Assembly: GCA_039033415.1 (NCBI GenBank)
Contig: JBCCCR010000015.1
Location: 1-64,000, forward strand
Length of the DNA stretch: 64,000 bases
Source of the DNA: Pseudomonadota bacterium
Lineage (GTDB): Bacteria > Pseudomonadota > Gammaproteobacteria > Xanthomonadales > SZUA-38
Direction: 5' to 3'
Every line of letters starts with the position of its first letter. Position 1 is the stretch's first letter. Under the pieces are notes generated by a model, which saw only the letters and a list, made by a program, of their open reading frames with translations, did no database searches and was not told the origin of the DNA. Position numbers and translations under genes: made by a program. Below, piece after piece: positions 1 to 8,953 of this stretch.

Positions 1-23
1 TCTCGGACTGCGTATCGCTCTCA

Positions 24-68
24 GGTGCGTGGTGGTCATCCAAACTCACCAAACTGAGATGACGCACC
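24..68. repeat. inverted repeat abutting the integrase start
   Basis: GGTGCGT at 24-30 is the reverse complement of ACGCACC at 62-68, and the second arm touches the ATG at 69. The pair could be an operator, or an RNA hairpin limiting integrase translation. Only the two arms are seen; the role is inferred. Confidence 0.4.
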
Positions 69-935
69 ATGAAAGACCTGAACTACCAGCTAAAGAGGTT
101 ATGCCGCCAGAACCGGGACGGCAGTTATTCAACACAGGCCAATCGGTCCCGGATGTTGGACCAGATGGCCCATCAGCTTCACGAGCTGGGCTATCGACGC
201 ATGGGCGCCCGATCGATCAAGCCGAAGCACGTCAGCGCGCTCACTGACCTGTGGAAGGAACAGGGGCTGTGCATTGGCTCACAGAAGAATCGGCTGTCAG
301 CACTGCGATGGTGGGCCAGGAAAATCGGTAAGGGACACGTTATGTCGAAAGACAATGGGGAATACGGCATTGGGACAAGAACCGCCATTCCAGCGGAGTC
401 GAAAGCCCAGACGCTGACGCCGAGTCAGATCAACAGGGTCGAGGATCCTTACATTCGACTCAGTCTGAGACTCCAGCAAGAGTTCGGGCTCAGGCGCGAG
501 GAGGCAATCAAGTTTCGGCCGAGCTACGCGGTCCAGAAAGACGCCGTTCAGCTCAAGGCCAGCTGGACCAAGGGTGGAAGACCAAGGGCAATACCAGTCC
601 TGACCGAAAGACAGCGAGTTCTCTTGAGGGAGATCGAGCAGCTGGTTGGTAGCGGTGCGCTGATTCCAACCAATCTGAACTACGTTGAACAACTCAGGAA
701 GTACGAACGACAAACCCTCAAAGCAGGATTAAAGAACCTTCACGGGCTGCGCCATGGCTACGCGCAGCGGCGCTATGAGCAGCTGACGGGCTGGGAGTGT
801 CCTGCAGCGGGAGGTCCCGATCGCCACCAGCTCACCCGTGAAGCCAAGCACCTGAACCGAAAGGCTCGGCTCATCATCAGCTCAGAACTTGGTCACGCAA
901 GAGCGCAAATTTCAGCAACGTACCTCGGCAGCTGA
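69..935 (+). CDS. tyrosine recombinase / integrase
   Basis: A 288-residue protein with an N-terminal SAM-like core-binding region (about 1-110) and a catalytic domain. Visible active-site elements are the arginine in GLRREEAIKF (about 154), the lysine in WTKGGRPR, the HGLRHGYA box (about 227) and LGHARAQISATYLGS at the C terminus, which carries the last histidine and the nucleophilic tyrosine. It resembles the integrases with paired 'phage integrase N' and 'integrase_1' domains found on gammaproteobacterial genomic islands. It should catalyse site-specific integration or excision. It lies upstream of a serine recombinase in the same direction, so which enzyme moves the element is not clear. 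Confidence 0.85.
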   Translation: MKDLNYQLKRLCRQNRDGSYSTQANRSRMLDQMAHQLHELGYRRMGARSIKPKHVSALTDLWKEQGLCIGSQKNRLSALRWWARKIGKGHVMSKDNGEYGIGTRTAIPAESKAQTLTPSQINRVEDPYIRLSLRLQQEFGLRREEAIKFRPSYAVQKDAVQLKASWTKGGRPRAIPVLTERQRVLLREIEQLVGSGALIPTNLNYVEQLRKYERQTLKAGLKNLHGLRHGYAQRRYEQLTGWECPAAGGPDRHQLTREAKHLNRKARLIISSELGHARAQISATYLGS

Positions 936-937
936 GA

Positions 938-1198
938 ATGACTGGACAAAAACCAAACCCTCGCAAACAGGCCAGCCGTCGAGCAGCTATCAGAATGCTA
1001 CCATCGGTCGGTAAACCCAATGCGAAGGCCGTTGCCCGGCTCCTCGCCCCAATTCTCGCGGAGTACGCTCACCGTGAAAGAAAAAAAGGCCGTTCTATAC
1101 CTCAGATCAAGCAAAGACCGACACGACGTCAGCCTGGACTCTCAAAGGCGCGAGCTGCTCGAACTCGCCAGGGCGAAGGGTCTGCAAGTCGTCGATGA
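938..1198 (+). CDS. small basic ORF between integrase and recombinase (doubtful)
   Basis: An 86-residue arginine-rich frame begins 2 nt after the integrase stop and overlaps the serine recombinase by about 125 nt. No domain is recognised. Position favours translational coupling with the integrase, but the last third probably only shadows the recombinase gene. If real, only the first 45 or so residues are likely to be free coding sequence. Confidence 0.25.
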   Translation: MTGQKPNPRKQASRRAAIRMLPSVGKPNAKAVARLLAPILAEYAHRERKKGRSIPQIKQRPTRRQPGLSKARAARTRQGEGSASRR

Positions 1199-2588
1199 AT
1201 TTACCGATGCGGTGCAATCCGGCAAAGATGAGTTTAGACCAGGGTTCCAAAAACTCTTAGCTCAGCTCAAGAGGCGAGAGCGAAAATGGTCAACCCTTCT
1301 CTTGACAGACACCTCTCGCCTATTCCGCGGTCGATATGGCGCGCAGGCGTTTAAGCACGAATGTCGGAAACGGGGCGTAAAAATCCTTTACTCGAAAGTC
1401 CCCGAAGTTGACCCTGTCGCGAGCGTTATCCTAGATGCCGTGTTCGAGGCGATGGACGAAGTGCACTCGCTCATGTCCAAAGAAAAGGGCTTGGCTGGCA
1501 TGGCCGAGAACGTTCGATCAGGCTTCAGAGCCGGTGGCCGAGCTCCCCATGGATATCGCCTTACCAGACTCGAAACCGGGGCGTTTCGAGACGGTGCCCC
1601 GGTCACCAAGAGCAAGTTAGAACTGGATCCTGCCAAATCTGCGGTGACGAAGAAATACCTCGAACTTCGTGCCGCTGGCATGCCTCGCAAGAGAGCGGCA
1701 GAAAAGGCCGGGATAAAACTTTCGCAGTCCACTCTGGTCGGGCTCGAATGGAATGCCCTCACCTACGCCGGACATACCGTTTGGAACGTGCACCAAGAGT
1801 TCATTCGTGGGAGCGGTTATCGCGGCGGAAAAAAGCGACGTCCCCGATCGGATTGGCACATTCATCGGGACACTCACGATCGCTTGATCACTGAGGAGCA
1901 AGCAGAATCTGTCCTGGCTTCCTTAGAAAACAACCCCTGGGCGAGAGGTGGCAGGGCCGCAAGTCACCACCTGCTCACCGGACTACTCCGGACGCCGTCA
2001 GGAGCACGTTGGTATGGCGACTCCGGAAAATCGTATCGGACGAAAGGGGCGTACCTGCCACTGAAGGCCGTTGATGAGGCCGTTCTTACCCAGGTGATTG
2101 GCGATTTGTCCAGCGAGTCTTCAATCCAGGAAATGAAAAATGCCGCGCAGGCTCACCTGGACGAGCTATCCAAGGATCCGGCTGAATCGCTGCGACCGCT
2201 AATTACCCAGAAGGACCGAGATATTCAAAAGATGCTCGACCTGGGGACGAAACTTGAAGACCCAGCGCCAGTCGTTCGTCGCATCGAACAGCTGGAACAG
2301 GAACGAGCTGAGATTCAGTCTCAGATCTCAGCACTTGAGGCCGATCGACGAATAGCGGTTGAGCTTGCGCGAATTTCTGAACTAGAGGTACGGGGCTTCT
2401 TGCGGGAGGTAGTTAGAGACTTGTCAGACTCGGATCGTCTCGTCGTGCGCGACGCGCTGCGACTGATCATTGAGAGGGTAGAAGTCGATCCGGCGACTAA
2501 GGAATGCCGGGTCCACTATCGAGTGGACCCGGATCATCGCAATCATGTGGCGTCCCCAAGGGGATTCGAACCCCTGTTGCCGGCGTGA
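1074..2588 (+). CDS. large serine recombinase
   Basis: I place the start at GTG 1074, which has GGAG 10 nt upstream and begins just before the catalytic domain; an in-frame ATG at 1020 adds 18 unconserved-looking residues. The N-terminal resolvase domain has the nucleophile serine in YLRSSKD and the arginine in DTSRLFRGR. The recombinase domain follows (GGRAPHGYRL onward), then a region where the zinc ribbon normally sits (LLTGLLRTPSGARWYG) but without the usual cysteines, then a coiled coil (about residues 355-460 of this start). The last 13 codons are antisense tRNA-Glu sequence, so the C terminus is created by the integration junction. It should catalyse integration at the tRNA. Confidence 0.88.
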   Translation: MKEKKAVLYLRSSKDRHDVSLDSQRRELLELARAKGLQVVDEFTDAVQSGKDEFRPGFQKLLAQLKRRERKWSTLLLTDTSRLFRGRYGAQAFKHECRKRGVKILYSKVPEVDPVASVILDAVFEAMDEVHSLMSKEKGLAGMAENVRSGFRAGGRAPHGYRLTRLETGAFRDGAPVTKSKLELDPAKSAVTKKYLELRAAGMPRKRAAEKAGIKLSQSTLVGLEWNALTYAGHTVWNVHQEFIRGSGYRGGKKRRPRSDWHIHRDTHDRLITEEQAESVLASLENNPWARGGRAASHHLLTGLLRTPSGARWYGDSGKSYRTKGAYLPLKAVDEAVLTQVIGDLSSESSIQEMKNAAQAHLDELSKDPAESLRPLITQKDRDIQKMLDLGTKLEDPAPVVRRIEQLEQERAEIQSQISALEADRRIAVELARISELEVRGFLREVVRDLSDSDRLVVRDALRLIIERVEVDPATKECRVHYRVDPDHRNHVASPRGFEPLLPA

Positions 2589-2623
2589 AAGGCCGGAGTC
2601 CTAGGCCTCTAGACGATGGGGAC
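2548..2623 (-). tRNA. tRNA-Glu (UUC)
   Basis: The minus strand reads a full cloverleaf: acceptor GTCCCCA paired with TGGGGAC, T-loop GGTTCGAATCC, encoded CCA, and anticodon loop CTTTCAC giving UUC. It is 76 nt including CCA. The upstream element's recombinase frame ends inside it at 2588, marking it as the integration target. It is probably cotranscribed with tRNA-Ala 56 nt upstream. Confidence 0.97.
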
Positions 2624-2679
2624 AACAAAAGAGCGCGCATTGTACCGGATGTGTGCAATCGGTCAATGTGCGTCGCGAG

Positions 2680-2755
2680 TGGTGGAGCTAGGCGGGATCG
2701 AACCGCCGACCTCTACACTGCCAGTGTAGCGCTCTCCCAGCTGAGCTATAGCCCC
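2680..2755 (-). tRNA. tRNA-Ala (GGC)
   Basis: The minus strand folds as GGGGCTA acceptor, D-arm AGCTCAGCTGGGAGAGC, anticodon loop CTGGCAG (GGC), T-loop GGTTCGATCCC and encoded CCA. It is 76 nt. It precedes tRNA-Glu in the same transcription unit. Confidence 0.97.
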
Positions 2756-2771
2756 AGTCGCGAGGCGCGCA

Positions 2772-2799
2772 AGGTTATCAGAATCGCCTCAGGTGTCAA
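2772..2799 (-). promoter_or_regulatory. sigma-70 promoter of the tRNA-Ala/tRNA-Glu unit
   Basis: Read on the minus strand: -35 TTGACA (2794-2799), 16-nt spacer, -10 TAACCT (2772-2777), then a GC-rich stretch before tRNA-Ala, as is typical of stable-RNA promoters. Confidence 0.7.
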
Positions 2800-2845
2800 G
2801 ATCGTTACGGGGTGCAGCGCGCAGCGGCGGCGCCCGGCCAAGGGG

Positions 2846-3388
2846 CTAATCTCGGACCAGGTTTTTTCGTTCGAAGCGAGCCAGATCGATGTCGACCGGG
2901 GTGCTTTCCACCGGCCATTCTGCGGGGGTTGCCGTGCGCAGGGTTTCCACGCTGTGGCCTTGCTGAACCAGGAACTCTAGCCACTTATCCAGCAGTCGAT
3001 TGGTTTTCCAGCGGTGATCCACCACGTCTGCCAGCGAGGCCAGTACGCCCTTCATCGGTTCGCGGTCAGATTTGGGGTAGCAGTGGGTGGCCTCAGCCAG
3101 CTGCGCATCATGGTAGATGCGCAGGCGGGCGTCGGGGTCCGGGGTCACGCGACCCACGCTGTCCTCCAGGAAGTACGTGAGTCTCGCGACGGTTGTATAG
3201 CGATGCCGCTCCAGTACCTCGAGGTAGATCGGCAGCTCATCACGGACGCGCGAAATCATTCGATCCTGGGTCAGCAGGAGGTCATCGAACAGCAGATTCA
3301 GCTGCCGATAGTTTTCGGCGTAAATGTCCATCAGCTGCCGGAATTCCGGCGGCCTTAGGCGCGGCGTTGTTTTCTCCGAAGAGCTCAT
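2846..3388 (-). CDS. DUF1249 family protein (YqiB-like)
   Basis: A 180-residue protein with the DUF1249 signature, including YLEVLERHRYTTVARLTYFL, the DARLRIYHDAQLAEA segment, a conserved CYP and WKTNRLLDKWLEFL. The family is found in gammaproteobacteria and has no settled biochemical role. It is transcribed away from ppsR's promoter region in the same direction as ppsR, 72 nt beyond that gene's end; no operon partner is obvious. Confidence 0.8.
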   Translation of the reverse strand: MSSSEKTTPRLRPPEFRQLMDIYAENYRQLNLLFDDLLLTQDRMISRVRDELPIYLEVLERHRYTTVARLTYFLEDSVGRVTPDPDARLRIYHDAQLAEATHCYPKSDREPMKGVLASLADVVDHRWKTNRLLDKWLEFLVQQGHSVETLRTATPAEWPVESTPVDIDLARFERKNLVRD

Positions 3389-3460
3389 GATTCCGATAGT
3401 AGCACGACTGATTTGTCGCGAAGGCGCGGTTTTTGGCGGTAAGCCAAACCGGTCACAACC

Positions 3461-4288
3461 CTAGAACATGTTCCTCTCAAGATTCAGCGCCACCAGGATT
3501 TTGCTGGCGATTTCTTCGACCGATGTGTGGGTTGTGTTGAGACACGGAACGCCGTGCAGGCGAAACAATCCCTCGGCTTCCTCCACCTCAGTTCGGCACT
3601 GTTTCATGCTGGCGTACCGGCTTTCGGGGCGCCTTGCCTCGCGAATCTGGTGCAGACGCTCCGGATCGATCGTCAAGCCAAACAGCTTGTTCTTGAAAGG
3701 CCGCAGCCTCGCCGGCAGCCGGGTCTCCTCAAGGTCGTCGTCGGTGACCGGATAGTTGGCGGCTTTCACGCCGTAGTGCAGCGCGAGGTAGAGACAGGTT
3801 GGGGTTTTGCCGGACCGCGAAACGCCGACGAGAATCACGTCCGCGTTGGTGTAGTTGACGTCCCCGCCATCATCGTGTTTCAGCGCGTAGTTCGTCGCGT
3901 CCATCCGACTTTCGTAGGTGTGATAGTCGACCAGGCCGTGGGTCTGTCCGACCGCCGGCGATCGCGGCTTGCCGAACTCTTCTTCCAGACGTCCAAGGAA
4001 GGTATCGAAGACGTCCAGGACCAGCGCCTGGCTGCTATAGAGGATCTTCGAAAGCTCCTGGTTCGCGAGCGTGTTGATAACAATTGGGCGGATACCGGAG
4101 TCGGTTGCCGCCTCGTTAATACGCTGAACGGCAACGCGTGCTTTATCCGGGTCATCGACGAACGGCAGCCGCAGCTGCCGGAAGCTGATTCCCTGAAACT
4201 GGGACAGGAGGCTGTGCCCGATCGTCTCTGCCGTGATTCCCGTACCGTCAGAGACAAAAAACACCGGGCGATCTGCGGCTTGCGTCAT
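3461..4288 (-). CDS. ppsR: PEP synthase regulatory protein (kinase/pyrophosphorylase)
   Basis: A 275-residue DUF299 protein. The P-loop-like GVSRSGKTPT motif lies at about residue 153 and the N terminus has the family's FFVSDGTGITAET start. Known members inactivate PEP synthase by ADP-dependent threonine phosphorylation and reactivate it by Pi-dependent dephosphorylation. The divergent neighbour is ppsA, its expected target, about 105 nt away; the two share the intergenic control region 4289-4393. Confidence 0.95.
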   Translation of the reverse strand: MTQAADRPVFFVSDGTGITAETIGHSLLSQFQGISFRQLRLPFVDDPDKARVAVQRINEAATDSGIRPIVINTLANQELSKILYSSQALVLDVFDTFLGRLEEEFGKPRSPAVGQTHGLVDYHTYESRMDATNYALKHDDGGDVNYTNADVILVGVSRSGKTPTCLYLALHYGVKAANYPVTDDDLEETRLPARLRPFKNKLFGLTIDPERLHQIREARRPESRYASMKQCRTEVEEAEGLFRLHGVPCLNTTHTSVEEIASKILVALNLERNMF

Positions 4289-4393
4289 ATTTGAGGCCTT
4301 CTAAACAATCGTTTCCCTTGGCGCCGTCAGGTTACAGGATAGTCGTGAATCCCGTAAGATACCGCCCCTCGCAACGGGCAACAGGAACGGCAG

Positions 4394-6757
4394 TTGAGCG
4401 ACTATATTCGGTGGCTAAGTGAACTGGGGATGGATGATCTTGACCAGGTAGGAGGCAAAAACGCCTCGCTTGGCGAGATGATCAAACACCTTTCGCAGGC
4501 GGGCGTCAGCGTGCCCGGCGGTTTTGCCACGACGGCCTCAGCCTTTCGCGAATTCACCCAGCAAAGCGGGCTGGCGGATCGCGTCAGCAACCGTTTAAGT
4601 GATCTCGACGTCGATAACGTTAACGAGCTCGCCAAAGCCGGCGAGGAGATCCGCCAGTGGGTGATGGACACACCGTTCACGCCGGCGCTGCAGCAGGAGG
4701 TCGAGGACGCCTTTGCCCGCATGACCGAAGAAGCCGGCGGCGAGCTGGCGGTGGCGGTTCGATCCTCAGCCACCGCTGAGGACCTGCCGGACGCCTCCTT
4801 TGCGGGCCAGCAGGAGACGTTTCTCAACGTTACCGGGATCGATCAGGTTCTGGAGCGCATGCACGAGGTTTTTGCCTCGCTGTATAACGACCGCGCAATT
4901 GCCTATCGCGTGCATCAAGGCTTCGATCACGACGTGGTCTACCTGTCCGCCGGGGTGCAGCAGATGGTGCGCAGCGACGTCGGCGCCAGTGGCGTGATGT
5001 TTTCCTTAGACACCGAGTCAGGGTTCCGCGACGTGGTGTTTGTGACCTCAGCGTACGGCCTCGGCGAGACCGTGGTTCAGGGCGCGGTCAATCCAGACGA
5101 GTTTTACGTTCACAAACCCACCCTCGCCGACGGCAAGCGTGCGGTGCTGCGTCGCAGCTTGGGTTCCAAGGCCATCCAGATGGTCCACTCGGAAGCCGTT
5201 GAAGGGAAAAGCGGTGTGCAGACGCTGGAGGTGCCCGAACAGCAGCGCAGCCAGTTTTCCCTGAGCGACGAAGAGGTGATGGAGCTGGCGCGCCAGGCCG
5301 TAACGATCGAAGAACACTACCAGCGCCCGATGGACATCGAGTGGGCCAAAGATGGCGTTACCGGCCGCCTGTACATCGTTCAGGCTAGACCGGAAACGGT
5401 GAAAAGCCAGGGCAACGCCAACGTGATCGAGCGCTACCGGCTGCGTGGCGAGGGGCCCGTCATCACTGAGGGCCGGAGCATCGGCCAGCGGATTGGTGCA
5501 GGTACGGCAAAGGTTGTCGACGATATCTCTCAAATGGATAGGGTCGGCGCCGGCGACGTGCTGGTGACCGACATGACCGACCCTGACTGGGAACCGATCA
5601 TGAAGCGCGCTGCTGCCATCGTGACCAACCGCGGCGGACGGACCTGTCACGCGGCGATTATCGCCCGGGAGCTCGGCATTCCTGCAGTGGTGGGCTGCGG
5701 TGACGCAACGGCGGCGGTCGCCGATGGTCGGGATGTCACCGTGTCATGTGCTGAGGGTGACACCGGCTACATCTACGAGGGCAAGCTCGACTTCGATATC
5801 AACCGCGCCGACATGGCGGAGATGCCCGACATCCCGCTGAAAGTCATGATGAACGTTGGCAATCCTGATCGAGCCTTCGATTTTGCCCAGATTCCTAACG
5901 CGGGCGTCGGCCTTGCGCGGCTGGAGTTCATCATCAACCGGATGATCGGCATCCATCCTAAGGCGCTGCTGGAGTATCCACAGCAGGATCCAGACGTCAA
6001 AGCGCTGATCGATCGGCGCATTGCCGGTTACGGCGGCCCGGTAGAGTTCTACGTGAGCAAACTCGCTGAGGGCATCTCGACGCTCGGGGGTGCGTTCTAT
6101 CCGCGGCCGGTGATCGTCCGGCTGTCGGACTTCAAATCGAACGAGTACGCCAACCTGATCGGCGGCTCTCGCTACGAGCCTGACGAAGAAAATCCGATGC
6201 TCGGGTTTCGCGGCGCGTCCCGCTACGTGGATCCAGGCTTCACCGAGTGTTTTGAGCTCGAATGCCGCGCGCTGAAGCGGGTCCGCGAGGAGCAGGGTCT
6301 CACCAATATCTGGGCCATGGTGCCGTTTGTCCGCACCGTCGAAGAAGCGCAGCAGGTGATCGAGGTGATGGCACATTATGGCCTCAAGCGCGGCGAAAAC
6401 GGCCTCAAGATAGTAATGATGTGTGAGCTGCCGTCCAACGCTCTGCTGGCTGATCAATTTCTCGAATACTTCGACGGCTTCTCGATTGGCTCCAACGACC
6501 TGACGCAGCTCACGCTCGGCCTAGACCGCGACTCGGGGCTGATCGCCGAGCTGTTCGACGAGCGAAACGAAGCGGTAAAGACGCTGCTCGCCATGGCCAT
6601 CAGCGCCTGCAAGAAACAAGGCAAATACGTGGGGATCTGTGGTCAGGGCCCTTCGGATCACCCTGACCTGGCACGCTGGCTGCTGGAACAGGGCATCGAC
6701 AGCGTCTCGCTCAACCCCGATACGGTGATCGAGACCTGGATGTATCTGGCGGGCTAA
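4394..6757 (+). CDS. ppsA: phosphoenolpyruvate synthase (pyruvate, water dikinase)
   Basis: A 787-residue enzyme of usual length that makes PEP from pyruvate and ATP with release of AMP and Pi. The ATP-grasp domain (about 1-340) includes [10 protein letters not shown] and [20 protein letters not shown]. The swivelling domain has the phosphorylated histidine, about residue 419, in GGRTCHAAI. The C-terminal PEP/pyruvate barrel contains [17 protein letters not shown] and the GICGQGPSD loop. The start is TTG 4394, preceded by AGGAACGG. Divergent from its regulator ppsR. Confidence 0.97.
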   Translation: MSDYIRWLSELGMDDLDQVGGKNASLGEMIKHLSQAGVSVPGGFATTASAFREFTQQSGLADRVSNRLSDLDVDNVNELAKAGEEIRQWVMDTPFTPALQQEVEDAFARMTEEAGGELAVAVRSSATAEDLPDASFAGQQETFLNVTGIDQVLERMHEVFASLYNDRAIAYRVHQGFDHDVVYLSAGVQQMVRSDVGASGVMFSLDTESGFRDVVFVTSAYGLGETVVQGAVNPDEFYVHKPTLADGKRAVLRRSLGSKAIQMVHSEAVEGKSGVQTLEVPEQQRSQFSLSDEEVMELARQAVTIEEHYQRPMDIEWAKDGVTGRLYIVQARPETVKSQGNANVIERYRLRGEGPVITEGRSIGQRIGAGTAKVVDDISQMDRVGAGDVLVTDMTDPDWEPIMKRAAAIVTNRGGRTCHAAIIARELGIPAVVGCGDATAAVADGRDVTVSCAEGDTGYIYEGKLDFDINRADMAEMPDIPLKVMMNVGNPDRAFDFAQIPNAGVGLARLEFIINRMIGIHPKALLEYPQQDPDVKALIDRRIAGYGGPVEFYVSKLAEGISTLGGAFYPRPVIVRLSDFKSNEYANLIGGSRYEPDEENPMLGFRGASRYVDPGFTECFELECRALKRVREEQGLTNIWAMVPFVRTVEEAQQVIEVMAHYGLKRGENGLKIVMMCELPSNALLADQFLEYFDGFSIGSNDLTQLTLGLDRDSGLIAELFDERNEAVKTLLAMAISACKKQGKYVGICGQGPSDHPDLARWLLEQGIDSVSLNPDTVIETWMYLAG

Positions 6758-6774
6758 CGCGGAGTCAGCGCCGT

Positions 6775-7323
6775 TTAGAGTCCGGACAGCGCGCCCATGT
6801 GCTGTCGGTAGTGCGCCAGCTCAGCAATCGAATCGCGAATGTCGTCCAGCGCCAGGTGGCTCGAGTCTTTCCCAAACCCCGAGGCGATCTCCGGAGACCA
6901 CCGGCGGCTAAGCTCCTTCAGCGTGCTGACGTCCAGATTTCGATAGTGGAAATAGTCTTCCAACCGAGGCATCACGCGAGCCAGAAAGCGGCGGTCCTGG
7001 CAGATGCTGTTGCCGCACATCGGTGAGTGCCCCTCCGGTACCCACTTACGCAGAAACTCCAGCGTTTGCGCCTCGGCCTGGGAGTAGTCAATGTTGCTGG
7101 CGCGAACCCGATCCCAAAGGCCCGACTGGGAATGCTGACGACTGTTCCAGTCGTCCATCTTCTGCATCACGCTCTCGGGGTGGTGAATGGCCAGCTCTGG
7201 GCCGCAGGCCAGCTCCTTCAGGTCTTTATCGGTCACAATCGTCGCGATTTCGATGACCTGGTCGCGCGCGCAGTCGAGCCCGGTCATCTCCAGATCGATC
7301 CAAATCAGATTGTCTGTCAGCAC
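6775..7323 (-). CDS. orn: oligoribonuclease
   Basis: A 182-residue DEDDh 3'-5' exonuclease that degrades 2-5 nt RNAs, including pGpG, to mononucleotides. The N-terminal DxE motif is [11 protein letters not shown], the second aspartate region is [11 protein letters not shown], and the DEDDh histidine and last aspartate are in [13 protein letters not shown]. Length fits the family. It is divergent from rsgA, as in E. coli and relatives. Confidence 0.96.
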   Translation of the reverse strand: MLTDNLIWIDLEMTGLDCARDQVIEIATIVTDKDLKELACGPELAIHHPESVMQKMDDWNSRQHSQSGLWDRVRASNIDYSQAEAQTLEFLRKWVPEGHSPMCGNSICQDRRFLARVMPRLEDYFHYRNLDVSTLKELSRRWSPEIASGFGKDSSHLALDDIRDSIAELAHYRQHMGALSGL

Positions 7324-7378
7324 GGAACGTGTCCTAAGGGCCGTTGAGAAGCATAGTAGCAGAGGCTAAATTGCCATT

Positions 7379-8299
7379 GTGTCAAAAGCGCCGCACAGTG
7401 AATCGTCCCGCCGGTTCGGTACCGTCATCATCAGCCACGGGCCTGAAGTCGTGGTCAAAGTGGAAGATGACCTCGTCGCCTGCCGTGGGCGGCGAAAACT
7501 CGGAAAGACGGTCTGCGGCGATCGCGTTTGGCTGTCCGACGACCAGCCGCCGGTGCTTGACGGCATCGCGCCTCGAGACAACGTCTTTCCGCGCTCAGAC
7601 CGGCGTGGTCGCCAGCAGATTGTGGCCGCCAACCTTGCGCGGGTGGTGATTGTCGTAGCGCCCAAGCCCGAACCCACACGAGACCTGATCAATCGCTATC
7701 TGGTGGCCTGCGAAAACCTGGAGCTGCCGGCGGTCATCTGCTTCAACAAAGCTGACCTGATCGACGCTGAGGCCCGCACGGGCTGGGACAGCCAGGCCAA
7801 ACTCTATCGCAAGCTGGGCTATCCCGTCGTCTATTCGAGCACCAAGTCCTCACCCGGGCTCGGCGAGCTCGCGAAGCTGCTGGCGGACGGCCCAAGCATT
7901 CTGGTCGGGCAGTCGGGCGTGGGAAAGTCTTCCCTGATCAATCAGCTGCTGCCCGATCTCGCGCTGAAGACGCAAGCGATCAGTACGGCCACGGCCAAGG
8001 GCAAACACACCACCACCGCAACCACCTGGTACGACCGCGAGGGCGCCGGCCCCATCATCGATTCACCCGGCGTTTGGGAGTACGGGATCTGGAAAATGCC
8101 CTGGAGCGACGTTGCGCGAGGGTTTGTTGAGTTTTCGACGTATGCCCAAGAGTGCCGGTTTTCGAACTGCCAGCACCTGTCCGAACCCGACTGCGGCGTG
8201 CAGGCGGCCGCTGACGCTGGGCGGATCGATCCCTCGCGGCTGGCCTCCTACCGGCGCATTGTTGGTGCGCTCGAACAGATTCCCGATCCGGGCGGCTAG
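7379..8299 (+). CDS. rsgA: ribosome small-subunit GTPase RsgA
   Basis: A 306-residue circularly permuted GTPase that acts in late 30S maturation. An N-terminal OB fold (about 12-75) is followed by G motifs in permuted order: NKAD (about 122), GQSGVGKSS (about 176) and DSPG (about 227). The C-terminal zinc site is CRFSNCQHLSEPDC. The start is GTG 7379. It is somewhat shorter at the N terminus than the E. coli protein. Confidence 0.96.
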   Translation: MSKAPHSESSRRFGTVIISHGPEVVVKVEDDLVACRGRRKLGKTVCGDRVWLSDDQPPVLDGIAPRDNVFPRSDRRGRQQIVAANLARVVIVVAPKPEPTRDLINRYLVACENLELPAVICFNKADLIDAEARTGWDSQAKLYRKLGYPVVYSSTKSSPGLGELAKLLADGPSILVGQSGVGKSSLINQLLPDLALKTQAISTATAKGKHTTTATTWYDREGAGPIIDSPGVWEYGIWKMPWSDVARGFVEFSTYAQECRFSNCQHLSEPDCGVQAAADAGRIDPSRLASYRRIVGALEQIPDPGG

Positions 8300-8399
8300 G
8301 TCGACGCGGTGACGACCACTCCCTCGGCGGACGGTCATTGCTGTGAGTTTCACATCAAAGCAGCGATAATGGTGGATTGCCTTTCCGGATCGATCGACC

Positions 8400-8951
8400 T
8401 TGACCAAATTTTGCAGCGAGTGCGGATCTGCCAACATTGTGCAGCGTGTGCCTGAGGGTGATGAGCACCTGCGGGCAGTCTGTGACAACTGTGGCTTTAT
8501 TCACTATGTAAACCCCAAGATTGTGGCAGGATGTTTGCTGACCTGGGACGGCAAAATCCTTCTGGCCAAGCGGGCCATCGAACCGCGAAAAGGCTACTGG
8601 ACGCTGCCCGCTGGCTTCATGGAGCTGCAGGAGAGCACCGCTGAAGCCGCAGCCCGGGAGTGCTGGGAGGAGGCGCTGGCGCGGCCTGTCGACATCGAGT
8701 TGATGGGCGTTACCAGTCTGCCTCACATCGGCCAGGTTTATATGATGTATCACGGAACGCTTGCCGACGGCGAATACGGCGTGGGCGAAGAAAGCTCGGA
8801 GGTGGAGCTGTTTGCCCCGGAAGATATTCCGTGGAAACAATTATCTTTTCCCGTTGTCCATTTCACATTGAAGCGCTATATACGTGGTGAGATGTCGGTG
8901 TACGACGAAGTAATTGACCGCCAGACTGACTGGTTGACTAAAGGAGCCTGA
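8400..8951 (+). CDS. Nudix hydrolase with N-terminal zinc ribbon
   Basis: A 183-residue protein starting at TTG 8400. Two CxxC pairs (CSEC at 5-8, CDNC about 28-31) form a zinc ribbon, followed by a Nudix fold. The Nudix box reads GFMELQES then RECWEEA; the catalytic E residues are present but the usual glycine after EE is replaced (EEALA). It resembles the NudC/YjaD-type or ADP-ribose pyrophosphatase group without their full domain set, so the substrate is not predictable. Likely cotranscribed with the next gene (2-nt gap). Confidence 0.85.
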   Translation: MTKFCSECGSANIVQRVPEGDEHLRAVCDNCGFIHYVNPKIVAGCLLTWDGKILLAKRAIEPRKGYWTLPAGFMELQESTAEAAARECWEEALARPVDIELMGVTSLPHIGQVYMMYHGTLADGEYGVGEESSEVELFAPEDIPWKQLSFPVVHFTLKRYIRGEMSVYDEVIDRQTDWLTKGA

Positions 8952-8953
8952 TT

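Larger units (their letters stand above)
1..2588. mobile_element. right end of an integrated element at tRNA-Glu
   Basis: This stretch carries a tyrosine integrase and a large serine recombinase in tandem and stops inside the tRNA-Glu gene. Elements commonly integrate in tRNA 3' ends. The recombinase reading frame ends within the tRNA, so the attachment core probably lies at about 2548-2588. The rest of the element is off the left edge, so its size and cargo are unknown. Confidence 0.65.
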
